From positions 186,001 through 250,000 of the forward strand of contig NZ_JADZLT010000051.1 of assembly GCF_015904235.1 (NCBI RefSeq): a stretch of 64,000 bases of DNA, given 5' to 3'. The notes below the pieces were generated by a model. That model was not told the origin of the DNA. It worked only from the letters and a program-made list of their open reading frames with translations, and made no database searches. Source of the stretch: Methylobrevis albus (GTDB lineage: Bacteria; Pseudomonadota; Alphaproteobacteria; Rhizobiales; Pleomorphomonadaceae). Both the position numbers and the translations under genes were made by a program. This document shows positions 10,025 through 20,516 of this stretch, piece after piece (position 1 is the first letter of the stretch; every line of letters begins with the position of its first letter).

Positions 10025-10206
10025 CGCATCGCTCCCGCGCGGCACCCGCAACCCCGCGGCGGGACGCGTCCCTCGACCGCGGCGCGGCTTTGCGCTAGGG
10101 AAAGCGGGAACCGGCGCCCCCGCCCGGGCAGCCTTGCCTTGTGATGGCCATGATCGCGGCCGATGCCGATGGGGCCTGCTGCCGAGATGGATCGAAAGGT
10201 CACCGC

Positions 10207-11130
10207 TTGAACTGGATCAACAACGTCGTCCGCCCGAAGATCAGGTCGCTGCTCGTCAAGCGCGACGTGCCCGAGAACCTCTGGGTCAAGTGCCCCGAGA
10301 CCGGCGAGATGGTGTTCCACCGCGACCTCGAGGCCAACCAGTGGGTGATCCCGAAGTCGGGATACCACATGCGCATGCCGGCGCTGCGCCGGCTGCAGGC
10401 GCTGTTCGACGACGGCGACTTCGAGACGATCGCGCTACCGCCGGCCGCCGCCGACCCGCTGCGCTTCCGCGACGAGAAGCGCTACATCGACCGCCTGAAG
10501 GACGCCCGCCTGAAGACCGGCCGCGATGACGCCGTGCTTGTCGGCGCCGGCACCCTCGACGGCATCCCCGTCGTCGCCGGCGTGCAGGATTTCGAGTTCA
10601 TGGGCGGCTCGCTCGGCATGGCCGCCGGCGAGGCGATCATCACCGGCATGATGGAAGCGGTCGAGCGCCGCACGCCCTTCATCATGTTCTGCGCCTCCGG
10701 CGGCGCGCGCATGCAGGAGGGCATCCTCTCCCTGATGCAGATGCCGCGCACCACGGTGGCGATCGAGGCGCTGCGCGAGGAGAAGCTGCCCTATATCGTC
10801 GTGCTCACCAACCCGACCACCGGCGGCGTCACCGCGTCCTACGCCATGCTCGGCGACGTCCATATCGCCGAGCCGGGCGCGCTGATCTGCTTTGCCGGGC
10901 CGCGCGTCATCGAGCAGACGATCCGCGAGAAACTGCCCGAGGGCTTCCAGCGCTCCGAGTATCTGTTCGAACACGGCATGGTCGACATGGTCGTGCACCG
11001 GCACGAGATGCGCGAGACGCTGTCGCGGCTCTGCCGCCTGCTGACGAAGTCGGCCGTGGTGACCGAGGACGCGGGCATGATGCCCGAACTGGTCGATCCG
11101 GTTCCCGCGCCCGCGCCGGCCGGCCCGTGA
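10207..11130 (+). CDS. accD: Acetyl-CoA carboxylase carboxyltransferase subunit beta
   Basis: 307-aa beta subunit of the carboxyltransferase that, with AccA, transfers CO2 from biotin to acetyl-CoA to give malonyl-CoA for fatty-acid synthesis. I chose TTG at 10207 because the conserved family start [11 protein letters not shown] follows and GAAAGGT is about 8 bases upstream; an upstream ATG at 10141 adds unrelated residues. The crotonase-fold core is intact ([51 protein letters not shown]). The N-terminal zinc finger is degenerate: only the Cys in [10 protein letters not shown] remains of the usual four, as I recall for AccD of related rhizobia. It precedes folC, a common alphaproteobacterial pair. 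Confidence 0.96.
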   Translation: MNWINNVVRPKIRSLLVKRDVPENLWVKCPETGEMVFHRDLEANQWVIPKSGYHMRMPALRRLQALFDDGDFETIALPPAAADPLRFRDEKRYIDRLKDARLKTGRDDAVLVGAGTLDGIPVVAGVQDFEFMGGSLGMAAGEAIITGMMEAVERRTPFIMFCASGGARMQEGILSLMQMPRTTVAIEALREEKLPYIVVLTNPTTGGVTASYAMLGDVHIAEPGALICFAGPRVIEQTIREKLPEGFQRSEYLFEHGMVDMVVHRHEMRETLSRLCRLLTKSAVVTEDAGMMPELVDPVPAPAPAGP

Positions 11131-11180
11131 CCGGACCCGGCCGGAGGGGCCCGCGCCGCGCCCCGGGAGCGCGCTGAGCG

Positions 11181-12506
11181 ATGACCGATACCCTCGAGAT
11201 CCTCGAGCGGCTCGCGGCGCGCTGGCCGAAGGGCTACGACCTGTCGCTCGGCCGCATCGAGCGGCTGCTCGCCGCGCTCGGCGACCCGCACCTCCGGCTG
11301 CCGCCGGTGATTCACGTCGCCGGCACCAACGGCAAGGGCTCCACGGTCGCCTTCCTGCGCGCCATCCTCGAGGCGGGCCAGGCGCGGGTGCACACCCATA
11401 CCTCGCCGCATCTCGTCCATTTCAACGAGCGCTACCGGCTCGCCACCGGACCCGGCGCCAGCGCCTTCGTCGCCGACGCGCCGTTTGCCGAGGCGCTCGC
11501 CCGCGCCGAGGCGGCGAACGGCGATGATGCGATCACGCTGTTCGAGTTGCTCACCGCCGCCGGCTTCCTGCTGTTCTCCGAACACCCCGCCGACTACGTG
11601 CTGCTCGAGGTCGGCCTCGGCGGCCGTTTCGACGCGACCAACGTCATTCCGGCGCCGCTCGTCTCCGTCGTCACCTCGATCTCGCTCGACCACCAGGCCT
11701 ATCTCGGCGACACCGCTCCGGCGATCGCCTTCGAGAAGGCCGGCATCTTCCGGCCCGGCCGCCCGGTCGTCACCAGCCCGCAGGGCTTCGAGGGTGTCGT
11801 CGAGGTGTTCGAGGGCGTGGCGAAGCGCGTCGGGGCGCCGCTGTTCGTCGGCGGCCAGGACTGGTCGGTGCACGAGGAGCACGGCCGCCTCGTCTACCAG
11901 GACGGCGCCGGGCTGCTTGACCTGCCGCGCCCGCGCCTCGCCGGCCAGCACCAGTTCGTCAACGCCGGCACGGCGATCGCCGCCCTGCGCCACGCCGGCG
12001 TCGCGCTGCCGACGGCGGCGATCGAGGCCGGCCTCGACACCGTCGACTGGTCGGCCCGGCTGCAGCGGCTGGCGGTCGGCCCGTTGACCAGTCTCTCGGT
12101 GCCCGGTTCCGAGGTCTGGCTCGACGGCGGCCACAACGCCGGCGCCGGCGAGGTCGTCTCGGCGGCGATGGCCGATCTCGAGGACCGCGTCGCGCGGCCG
12201 CTGTTCCTCGTCGCGGGCATGCTGAACACCAAGGATCCGGTCGGCTTCTTCGCGCCGTTCCAGGGCCTCGTGCGCCACGTCTTCACCGTCCCGATCGAAA
12301 GCTCCGACGCCGGCTGGCCCCCCGAGGCGCTGGCCGAGGCGGCGATCGCGGCCGGCCTCTCGGCGCAGCCGGCGGCGAGCGTCAGCGACGCCCTCAGCCA
12401 GGTCGCCGCCGAGTGGCGCTTCGAGACCCCGCCGCGCATCCTGATCTGCGGCTCGCTGTATCTTGCCGGCGCGGTGCTCGCCGAAAACGGCCAGGCGCCG
12501 GTCTGA
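11181..12506 (+). CDS. folC: Bifunctional folylpolyglutamate synthase / dihydrofolate synthase
   Basis: 441-aa ATP-dependent ligase of the Mur ligase superfamily that adds glutamate to dihydropteroate and extends the folate polyglutamate tail. The P-loop is VAGTNGKGSTVAFLRAIL; HTSPHLVHFNERYR, LEVGLGGRFDATNV and SISLDHQAYLG are family signatures; the C-terminal domain has WLDGGHNAGAG. The ATG at 11181 lies 50 bp after accD, so the two are probably co-transcribed. Length is usual for FolC. No truncation or unusual codon use. Confidence 0.97.
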   Translation: MTDTLEILERLAARWPKGYDLSLGRIERLLAALGDPHLRLPPVIHVAGTNGKGSTVAFLRAILEAGQARVHTHTSPHLVHFNERYRLATGPGASAFVADAPFAEALARAEAANGDDAITLFELLTAAGFLLFSEHPADYVLLEVGLGGRFDATNVIPAPLVSVVTSISLDHQAYLGDTAPAIAFEKAGIFRPGRPVVTSPQGFEGVVEVFEGVAKRVGAPLFVGGQDWSVHEEHGRLVYQDGAGLLDLPRPRLAGQHQFVNAGTAIAALRHAGVALPTAAIEAGLDTVDWSARLQRLAVGPLTSLSVPGSEVWLDGGHNAGAGEVVSAAMADLEDRVARPLFLVAGMLNTKDPVGFFAPFQGLVRHVFTVPIESSDAGWPPEALAEAAIAAGLSAQPAASVSDALSQVAAEWRFETPPRILICGSLYLAGAVLAENGQAPV

Positions 12507-12685
12507 CCGCGCGGCGGGGCCGAAACTCGCCGCCCAACCCGTGTATCCGCCCGCCTGAATCCCCATATCCGGCCGAGCCGCCTCGTGGCGACCTGCCGCG
12601 GCGCAGCAATTGCGACCAATCGACGCCGTGGCGGTGACCTGCTACATCAGCGATCCCGGTTCCAGACCCAAGGAATTGTGCTGCA

Positions 12686-13642
12686 ATGACTTCGAAGCTC
12701 GACCAACTGCGCGCCATGACGACCGTCGTCGCCGACACCGGCGATATCGACGCGATCCGGCGCCTGCAACCGGTTGATTGCACGACCAATCCGACCCTTG
12801 TCCTGAAGGCGATCGCGCTGCCGGCCTATGCAGAGCTCGTCGACGAGGCCGTCGCCTGGGGCCGCTCGCAGGGCGGTGACCGCGACGCGGTGGTGGCGGC
12901 AATCGGCGACCGGCTCGCCGTCGCCGTCGGCGCCGAACTCTCGAAGCTCGTGCCCGGCCGCGTCTCGACCGAGGTCGACGCCGACCTCTCCTTCGACACC
13001 GAGGCCTCCGTCGCCAAGGCGCGCGCGATCCTCGCCGGCTACGACGAACTCGGCGTGCCGCGCGACAAGATCCTGATCAAGCTCGCCTCGACCTGGGAGG
13101 GCATCCGCGCCGCGGAAATCCTCCAGAAGGACGGCATCGACTGCAACATGACGCTGATCTTCAGCCTCGCCCAGGCTGTCGCCTGCGCCGACGCCAAGGC
13201 GTTCCTGATCTCGCCCTTCGTCGGCCGCATCCTCGACTGGCACGTCGCGGCGGAAAAGCGCAGCTTCACCGCCGAGGAGGATCCGGGTGTCCTCTCGGTG
13301 CGCGAGATCTACGCCTACTATAAGGCCTACGGCATCGACACGGTGGTGATGGGCGCGTCGTTCCGCTCCGCCGGCGAGATCGAGGCGCTCGCGGGCTGTG
13401 ACCGGCTGACCATCTCGCCGGCGCTGCTCGACGAACTTGCCGCCGACACCGGCGAGCTGACCCGCAAGCTCTCGCCCGAGAGCTACGGCACGGCGCCGGC
13501 GCGGGCGAGCTTTGACGAGAAAGCCTTCCGCTGGGCGATGAACGAGAACGCCATGGCGACCGAGAAGCTCGCCGAGGGCATCCGGGGCTTTGCCAAGGAC
13601 CTGCGCGGCCTGCGCAAGCTGGTCGCCGAACGCCTGGTCTGA
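12686..13642 (+). CDS. tal: Transaldolase
   Basis: 318-aa class I aldolase of the pentose phosphate pathway that moves a dihydroxyacetone unit between sedoheptulose-7-phosphate and glyceraldehyde-3-phosphate. The TalB-type signatures [13 protein letters not shown] near the N-terminus and [16 protein letters not shown], which holds the Schiff-base lysine, are clear, followed by [18 protein letters not shown] and [13 protein letters not shown]. The ATG at 12686 has AAGGAA upstream. It is free-standing, 179 bp after folC, and is followed by a perfect hairpin at 13687-13716. Confidence 0.96.
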   Translation: MTSKLDQLRAMTTVVADTGDIDAIRRLQPVDCTTNPTLVLKAIALPAYAELVDEAVAWGRSQGGDRDAVVAAIGDRLAVAVGAELSKLVPGRVSTEVDADLSFDTEASVAKARAILAGYDELGVPRDKILIKLASTWEGIRAAEILQKDGIDCNMTLIFSLAQAVACADAKAFLISPFVGRILDWHVAAEKRSFTAEEDPGVLSVREIYAYYKAYGIDTVVMGASFRSAGEIEALAGCDRLTISPALLDELAADTGELTRKLSPESYGTAPARASFDEKAFRWAMNENAMATEKLAEGIRGFAKDLRGLRKLVAERLV

Positions 13643-13686
13643 GACCCGGCGCGCCGCGGCGCCGCGCTGTCACGACGGATTGAAGC

Positions 13687-13716
13687 CGAGGGCGGCCGGG
13701 AAACCGGCCGCCCTCG
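13687..13716 (+). terminator. Perfect 13-bp stem-loop after transaldolase
   Basis: A 13-bp uninterrupted GC-rich stem (13687-13699 pairs with 13704-13716) closed by a GAAA tetraloop, 44 bp downstream of the tal stop. Only TTG follows rather than a T-run, which is common for terminators in high-GC alphaproteobacteria. Strong structure; function inferred. Confidence 0.7.
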
Positions 13717-13813
13717 TTGCCTGTGGGGCCGGTTGATCCTACCTATGGTCCTGCAGCAAGTTGCGTCCGGTGTCATGCCGGGCCGCTGATCCGGGGGAGC
13801 TCAGTCGAGAGGC

Positions 13814-14128
13814 ATGTTCGGTTTCCTGTTCCGCACCATCGGCCTCGTCCTGCTCGTCGCCTCCTTCGTCGCCCTGATCGCCGACGGCGTGCGCTCGGTC
13901 GCGGCCGAGCGCCTGGTGCTGACGCCGCTCGGCGCCACCTGGTACGCGCTCGACCCGAGCTCGCTCGGCCTCGCCCAGGCGGTGGTGCAGCGCTACGTCG
14001 CCGCCTTCGTCTGGGACCCGGTCATCCAGACCGTGCTGCTCTGGCCGACGTTTGCCGTCGGCGGCGTGTTCGCTCTGCTCCTGATGGCGCTCGGCCGCCG
14101 CCGCCGCCCGCGCCGCGTCGAAGCCTGA
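13814..14128 (+). CDS. Small membrane protein of unknown function
   Basis: 104-aa protein, not recognised as a named family. It has two hydrophobic segments, one near residues 5-25 (FRTIGLVLLVASFVALIADG) and one near 70-92 (TVLLWPTFAVGGVFALLLMA), and ends in a strongly basic tail RRRRPRRVEA. The two segments with a basic C-terminus suggest a hairpin in the inner membrane with both ends in the cytoplasm. The ATG at 13814 has a GAGAGG upstream. It sits 171 bp after tal and 90 bp before msrA and may be co-transcribed with msrA. Base composition resembles its neighbours. Confidence 0.65.
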   Translation: MFGFLFRTIGLVLLVASFVALIADGVRSVAAERLVLTPLGATWYALDPSSLGLAQAVVQRYVAAFVWDPVIQTVLLWPTFAVGGVFALLLMALGRRRRPRRVEA

Positions 14129-14218
14129 TCCCGCGCCGGTTTTCGATCGCGCGCCGGTCCGGTGCGACCACTTCGCCCGGCGCGTGACCCGATTTTCTCG
14201 AAGAAGGAGGACCCGACG

Positions 14219-14890
14219 ATGTTCCTCGCCGACATGCTGAACCGCAAGCTGAAGCTGCCGACCGCCGCCGAGGCACTGCCCGGCCGCGCCACCGCGCTGC
14301 CCACCGCCGAAACCCACTTCGTCAACGGCCAGCCGCTGAAGGGCCCCTATCCGGAGGGCTGCGAGAGCGTCGTGCTCGGCCTCGGCTGCTTCTGGGGCGC
14401 CGAGCGCAAGTTCTGGACGCTGCCGGGCGTGCACGTCACCGCCGTCGGCTACATCGCCGGCCTGACGCCGAATCCGACCTACCAGGAGGTCTGCTCCGGC
14501 ATGACCGGCCACAACGAGGTGGTGCTGGTGGTGTTCGATCCGGCGAAGGTCTCGCTCGAAAAGGTGCTCGCCACCTTCTTCGAGAGCCATGATCCGACGC
14601 AGGGCATGCGCCAGGGCAACGACAGCGGCACCCAGTACCGCTCCGGCATCTACGTCACCGGCGCCGGCCAGCAGCAGGTCGCGGAAGCCGCGCGCAGCGC
14701 CTATCAGGACGCGCTGGCGAAGGCCGGCGTCCGGCGGACGATCACCACGGAGATCCTGGAGGCCGGGCCGTTCTACTTCGCGGAAGCCTACCACCAGCAG
14801 TACCTCGCCAAGAACCCGAACGGCTACTGCGGCCTCGGCGGCACCGGCGTCTCCTGCCCGCTGCCGACCGGCGTCGCCGCGACCGCCTGA
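14219..14890 (+). CDS. msrA: Peptide-methionine (S)-S-oxide reductase
   Basis: 223-aa repair enzyme that reduces methionine-S-sulfoxide in proteins and free methionine using thioredoxin. The catalytic site GCFWGAER is present (Cys57), as are [10 protein letters not shown], the [16 protein letters not shown] substrate loop and C-terminal [12 protein letters not shown], which supplies recycling cysteines. The start at 14219 is fixed by AAGGAGG 8 bases upstream. The ~50-residue N-terminal extension ([22 protein letters not shown]...) makes it the long form seen in E. coli and many rhizobia rather than the 170-aa short form. Followed by a strong hairpin. Confidence 0.97.
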   Translation: MFLADMLNRKLKLPTAAEALPGRATALPTAETHFVNGQPLKGPYPEGCESVVLGLGCFWGAERKFWTLPGVHVTAVGYIAGLTPNPTYQEVCSGMTGHNEVVLVVFDPAKVSLEKVLATFFESHDPTQGMRQGNDSGTQYRSGIYVTGAGQQQVAEAARSAYQDALAKAGVRRTITTEILEAGPFYFAEAYHQQYLAKNPNGYCGLGGTGVSCPLPTGVAATA

Positions 14891-14915
14891 CGGTCGCTCG
14901 GCCGGCCTGCGACGA

Positions 14916-14942
14916 CGCGGGCCCCTCGCGAAGGGGCCCGCG
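14916..14942 (+). terminator. 11-bp stem-loop after msrA
   Basis: A perfect 11-bp stem of G/C bases (14916-14926 with 14932-14942) around a 5-base loop, 25 bp after the msrA stop. No T-run follows. Likely intrinsic terminator; inferred. Confidence 0.65.
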
Positions 14943-15018
14943 GTGTCGTATCACCGCGGTCACCGGCGCGGCCGAACCCCGCCGCGCGTTCCCCACCTTC
15001 TGACCCGGAGGCCCCCCT

Positions 15019-15609
15019 TTGCCGCACGTCCGTCCCAAGATCCTCGTCTTCGCCGGCTCCACCCGCGGCGGCTCCTACAACGCCCAGCTCGCCGCCCTCG
15101 TCGCCCGCAGCCTCGCGACGCGCGACGTCGACGTCACGCTGATCTCGCTCGCCGACTATCCGATGCCGCTCTACAACGGCGACCTCGAGGCCGCCGAGGG
15201 CGTGCCGGAGGCCGCGAAAAAGCTGAAAGAGCTGTTCGTCGCGCACCAGGGCGTCTTCATCGCCAGCCCCGAGTACAACGCCTCGGTGACGCCGCTGCTG
15301 AAGAACACCCTCGACTGGGTCAGCCGCGTGCGCCCGGACAAGGACAAGGCCCCGACGCCGTTCAAGGGCCGGGTCTTCGCCGTCGGTGCCGCCTCCAACG
15401 GCACGCTCGGCGGCATCCGCAGCCTGATCCAGATCCGCCAGATCCTCGAACTCGGCCTCGGTGCGCTGGTGATCCCCGAGCAGATCTCGGTCGCCGGCGC
15501 CGCGACGGCGTTCGACGAGCAGGGCGGGCTCAGCAATCCCCGGGCGGCCAGCCTGCTCGATGCGATGGCGAACCGGCTGGTGGAGGAGGCGTCGCGCTAC
15601 GCGGTGTGA
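15019..15609 (+). CDS. NADPH-dependent FMN reductase family protein
   Basis: 196-aa flavodoxin-like reductase (NADPH-dependent FMN/quinone/chromate reductase family). The FMN phosphate loop is VFAGSTRGGSYNAQLA near the N-terminus, and SPEYNASVTPLLKNTLDWVSR is the flavin-binding family signature. The start is a TTG at 15019: the conserved KILVFAGS begins six residues later and a GGAGG lies upstream. Likely cytosolic, removing quinones or supplying reduced flavin; the in vivo substrate is unknown. It is convergent with the DUF934 gene, and repeat family A fills the gap. Confidence 0.88.
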   Translation: MPHVRPKILVFAGSTRGGSYNAQLAALVARSLATRDVDVTLISLADYPMPLYNGDLEAAEGVPEAAKKLKELFVAHQGVFIASPEYNASVTPLLKNTLDWVSRVRPDKDKAPTPFKGRVFAVGAASNGTLGGIRSLIQIRQILELGLGALVIPEQISVAGAATAFDEQGGLSNPRAASLLDAMANRLVEEASRYAV

Positions 15610-15630
15610 GGGGTTCTATACGAGCGCTGG

Positions 15631-15916
15631 GTGATGCAGCCGGCGCCGTTACCCCTCCCGACCCGGCTACGCCGGGCCACCCCTGCTACGGAGCCGCGGG
15701 TCTCCTACGCCTGCTACGCAGCCCCACAAGGGGGAGGGATGAGCGTGGCCGAGAGGAAAACGTATTTTGCTGGCGCGGCTTAGTCGCATCGAATCCCCCC
15801 CCCCCTCGTGGGGAGGGTGGCTCGGCGTAGCCGGGTCGGGTGGGGTCCACGGCCTCACCGCAAACTCAGCCCCCGCAATCCCCCGAAACCCTCACTTCTT
15901 CCCCGGCGACACCCGC
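15631..15916. repeat. Repeat family A, copy 1 (~286 bp nested palindrome)
   Basis: Matches 29897-30159 in the opposite orientation. The outer arms (about 15651-15681 and 15813-15846) are inverted copies containing CGACCCGGCTACGCCG; inside them lies a second pair, CCCCACAAGGGGG against CCCCCTCGTGGGG. An 11-C homopolymer sits at 15795-15805. The right end (CCGGCGACACCCGC) runs into the 3' end of the DUF934 gene and encodes its last residues. No open reading frame of its own is credible. It lies between convergent genes. Resembles REP/BIME-type or MITE-like intergenic repeats. Confidence 0.85.
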
Positions 15917-16464
15917 ATCCATGGCCGTGTCCCAGCCGGCGGTTCGTCGCGGAAGGCCGGCTGGTAGTAGCGCGTCACTTCCGGGTCCTTGCCCTCGACG
16001 AGCAACCGCCGCGTCGGGCCGTGTGCGACCTCGAAGCTGTCGAAGCCGACGCGGCGCATCAGGCCGATCTGGTCGATGAGCACGTTGCCGACCGCGCGCA
16101 GCTCGCCGGCAAAGCCCCACTTCGAGCGCAGCAGCGTCGCGTAGGAATAGGCGCGCCCGTCGTTGTACTTCGGGAACGCCAGCGCGATCGCCGCGAGGCG
16201 GTCGACGAAGGGGGCGAGGTCGTCGATCTTCGCGCCGGGCTCGACGGTGACGCCGAGCGGGCGGTTGTCGCCGGCGAGGCTGCCGGCCTCGGCGAGGAAG
16301 CGGGCGAGCGGCAGGAACACCTTGCCCTCGGCCGGCACCGCCTCGTCGTCGCCGAGCGGGCGCCAGTCGTCGGGCTGGAACGCCGTGCCGCGCCAGACGT
16401 CGCGGGCGGGCGCCGGAGCGGTGGCGCCGGTCGGGGCGGCGGTGGTCGGGTCAGCCGTCGTCAT
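15892..16464 (-). CDS. DUF934 domain-containing protein (sulfur assimilation accessory)
   Basis: 190-aa protein of the DUF934 family, usually encoded with assimilatory sulfite and APS/PAPS reductases; often described as an oxidoreductase-associated protein of unknown function. Recognisable core: WRPLGDDEAVPAEGKVFLPLARF, the LAPFVDRLAAIALAFPKYNDGRAYSYA block and LRAVGNVLIDQIGLMRRVGFDSFEV. The ~35-residue N-terminus is rich in Ala, Pro and Thr. The last residues, RVSPGKK, are encoded inside repeat family A copy 1, so the C-terminus was probably extended or replaced when the repeat arrived. Last gene of the minus-strand sulfate-reduction cluster, 92 bp after cysH. Confidence 0.85.
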   Translation of the reverse strand: MTTADPTTAAPTGATAPAPARDVWRGTAFQPDDWRPLGDDEAVPAEGKVFLPLARFLAEAGSLAGDNRPLGVTVEPGAKIDDLAPFVDRLAAIALAFPKYNDGRAYSYATLLRSKWGFAGELRAVGNVLIDQIGLMRRVGFDSFEVAHGPTRRLLVEGKDPEVTRYYQPAFRDEPPAGTRPWMRVSPGKK

Positions 16465-16556
16465 GAAGATCCTCTGTGGAAGTCCGCGCCCGGCGGCGGG
16501 TCATGCGTCCGTCGTCATGGCACGAAAGCCGCGCGAAGGCGACCCGCCCGCGCGTC

Positions 16557-17313
16557 TCAGATGCCGCTGCCGTCCGCCTGGCGGCCGACGAGGCCGAGGT
16601 GGATGCCGCATTCGGTCTTGGCCTGGCCGCGCCAGCGCCCGGCGCGCGGGTCCTCGCCCGGCGCGACGCGGTCGGTGCAGGGCATGCAGCCGATCGAGAG
16701 GAAGCCGTCGGCGACGAGCGGGTGCGCCGGCATCGCGTGGCGCACGCGAAATGCCTCGACATCGGCCGACGTCCAGCCGGCGAGCGGGTTGATCTTGATC
16801 CGCGCCCCTTCGGCCTCGAACAGCGGCAGCCTGGCCCGCGTCTCGGCCTGGAAGCGCTTGCGGCCGGTGAACCAGGCCGAGAACCCCTCCATGGCGAAGG
16901 CGAGCGGTTCGACCTTGCGCACCGCGCAGCAGGCGTCGGTGTTGTGCATCCAGAGCGCGCCGTGTGGATCGGCTTCCGCGAGGCGCACCGGCGACGGCCG
17001 CACCGTGCGCACGTCGGTGAGGCCGAGATGCTCGATGAGCCGGTCGCGGTAGCGCAGCGTCTCGCCGAACAGCTTGCCGGTGTCGAGGAACACCACCGGG
17101 GCGCTGCGGTCGACGTCGGCGACGAGCTTCAGCAGCACCGCGGAATCGGCGCCGAAGCTCGACACCAGCGCGACTTCGCCGGGAAACAGCCGGGTGAGCG
17201 AGGCCGCGACCACGTCCTCGGCCGCGGCGCCGTCGAATTCGGCCGACAGCGAGCGGGCGAGATCGGCGGCGGCGATGGCGGGATCGGTGACGAGATCCAG
17301 CGCGCGGATCTTC

Positions 17314-17324
<11 letters not shown>
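16557..17324 (-). CDS. cysH: Assimilatory adenylyl-sulfate (APS) reductase, 4Fe-4S type
   Basis: 255-aa thioredoxin-dependent reductase that converts activated sulfate to sulfite. SSFGADSAVLL is the PP-loop. The paired cysteines Cys132-Cys133 (ACCAVRK) and Cys213-Cys216 (GCMPC) form the 4Fe-4S site that marks the APS-using class; E. coli-type PAPS reductases lack them. The catalytic Cys239 lies in KTECGIH. The start at 17324 is set by AGGAGG 6 bases upstream and conserved sequence after it; the gene overlaps the cysI stop by 11 bp, so translation is coupled. Product names in databases often say phosphoadenylyl-sulfate reductase. Confidence 0.94.
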
Positions 17325-18969
<1,645 letters not shown>

Positions 18970-19024
18970 GGCGGCGGGTCTTTCGGATCAAGGGTCAGGG
19001 GCTGCGGCGCGGGCAGGCGGGGTG

Positions 19025-19339
19025 CTAGCCGATCTGGCGCACGTCCCAGGGGCGCAGGTCGGGGCGATAGTCCGACTTCACGGTCGGCCCCTCGGCCCGG
19101 ATGCGCTCGCGCAGGCGCAGCGGCACGACGTGGCCGGCCTCGGCCTTGACGTCGATCAGGGCGACGTCGACCACGACGCAGTTGGCGAAATCGCGCATCG
19201 CCGCGGCGAAGGCGGCTTCCGACGCGGCGTCGTCGCCGAGCACCTCGGCGGCATCGACGGCCTCGACCCAGCTGCCGCCCGGTCCGCGAAATACGACGAC
19301 CCCGTCGATGAGACGGTTGCCGGTGACGATCTGCTGCAT
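19025..19339 (-). CDS. DUF2849 domain-containing protein
   Basis: 104-aa cytoplasmic protein of the DUF2849 family, found in alphaproteobacteria directly upstream of cysI, as here. Conserved features: an N-terminal VTGNRLIDGVVVFRG, an acidic middle AVDAAEVLGDDAASEAAF and a C-terminal DYRPDLRPWDVRQIG. No catalytic motif or membrane segment is visible, and the function is unknown; proposed only as an accessory to siroheme-dependent sulfite reduction because of its constant gene context. First gene of the minus-strand sulfur cluster, 55 bp before cysI. Confidence 0.85.
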   Translation of the reverse strand: MQQIVTGNRLIDGVVVFRGPGGSWVEAVDAAEVLGDDAASEAAFAAAMRDFANCVVVDVALIDVKAEAGHVVPLRLRERIRAEGPTVKSDYRPDLRPWDVRQIG

Positions 19340-19579
19340 CGAAACTCAATTCCCGTTGCGGGGCGCGCCCTTGACCGGGCCGCCGTTCGCCGCCGGACCC
19401 GTCGTGATACGGACAGTTCGGCAGGCATGGAGATAAAGGAAGCGCCGCCGGTCTGCGGCGACTCTCGTTCCAAATCCGTCAATGAACGGAGAAAAGATTT
19501 CTAGAGGTGGTCTAATCAACGCAACCGCGGATTATTTTTCCACTGAATCGTCACGGCGGATGAATTCATTCCCGGCTGA
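19340..19579 (-). promoter_or_regulatory. Presumed promoter region of the sulfate-reduction operon
   Basis: 240-bp gap upstream of DUF2849-cysI-cysH. The part 19475-19560 is clearly AT-richer than the neighbourhood and contains the short inverted repeat AGAAA-N3-TTTCT at 19490-19502. I could not place a -35/-10 pair with confidence. Control by a sulfur-responsive LysR regulator would be usual but is not shown by the sequence. Confidence 0.35.
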
Positions 19580-20368
19580 TCACCCGAGTGTGAGCCCGGA
19601 GGTCGCGATCCAGCCGAGCCCGTCCTCGGTGCGGCCGCGCGGCCGATACTCGGCCCCGACGAGGCCGGCATAGCCCGCCGCCACCAGAGCATCGAGCACG
19701 AAGCGCAGATTGACCTCGCCCTGATCGGGCTCGGCGCGCGCGGGCACGCCGGCGACCTGGACGTGGCCGATCAGGTCGACGCAGTCGGCGAGCCGGGTGA
19801 CGAGGTCGCCGCCCATGATCTGCAGATGGTAGAGGTCGGCCATGATCTTCACCGCCGGGCTCGACAGCGTGGCGGCGACGGCGACCGCCTCTTCCAGCGT
19901 CGAGAGGAAGTAGTTCGGCGCGTCGCGCCGGTTGATCGGCTCGATCAGCAGCGTCAGCTTCTGCTTCTCGGCGATCGCGGCGGCATGGCGGAGGTTCGCG
20001 ATGTAGGTGCCGATCGCCCCGCCGTGCTGGTCGTCGGCGACGTTGCCGGCGAGCACATGGATCATCGGGCAGCCGAGCGCCGTGGCATACCGGACGGCGA
20101 GGTCGAAGGCGGTTCTGAATTCGGCCTCGCGGCCTGCCACCGCGGCGAGGCCGAAGTCGCCGGCCGCCTTGTCGCCGACCGGCATGTTGAGCCCGGTGAG
20201 CTTCACCCCGGCCGCCGAGATCGCCGCCTGCAGCGTCTCGACCGGGAACTCGTACGGCCAGTGGCACTCCACGGCCCCGAACCCCGCCTTCGCCGCCGCT
20301 CCGAAGCGCTCCAGGAACGGCTGTTCGGTGAACATGAAGGAGATGTTGGCGGTGAGGCGAAGCGGCAT
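19580..20368 (-). CDS. Hydroxypyruvate isomerase / OtnI-like TIM-barrel protein
   Basis: 262-aa xylose-isomerase-like TIM barrel of the hydroxypyruvate isomerase family (Hyi, OtnI). Features: LTANISFMFTEQPFLERF at the N-terminus, GFGAVECHWPYE, LLIEPINRRDAPNYFL with a metal-ligand Glu, KIMADLYHLQIMGGD and HVQVAGVPARAEPDQGEVN, then GAEYRPRG near the end. These supply the usual Glu/Asp/His metal ligands. The ATG at 20368 was chosen because homology starts at once. Alternatives: 2-oxo-tetronate isomerase or another ketose isomerase. It stands alone, with no glyoxylate carboligase or tartronate reductase gene adjacent. Confidence 0.85.
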   Translation of the reverse strand: MPLRLTANISFMFTEQPFLERFGAAAKAGFGAVECHWPYEFPVETLQAAISAAGVKLTGLNMPVGDKAAGDFGLAAVAGREAEFRTAFDLAVRYATALGCPMIHVLAGNVADDQHGGAIGTYIANLRHAAAIAEKQKLTLLIEPINRRDAPNYFLSTLEEAVAVAATLSSPAVKIMADLYHLQIMGGDLVTRLADCVDLIGHVQVAGVPARAEPDQGEVNLRFVLDALVAAGYAGLVGAEYRPRGRTEDGLGWIATSGLTLG

Positions 20369-20516
20369 TCGCAACTCGAGCTGGAGATACGCGTGCTGGT
20401 CCCTACGACGGAATCGGCGGCAACGCAACGCAGCCGCGTGCAGGGGCGCTCCCGAGAGTGAAATCGTAGCCTATTGCGAATGGCTTCCGCTCATCCGCCG
20501 CGCCTCACCGGTCGGC

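Noticed and set aside
15795..15805. Run of 11 C in repeat A copy 1 as a phase-variation tract
   Set aside because: It lies in a non-coding repeat and not in a promoter spacer or reading frame; may also be a sequencing length error.
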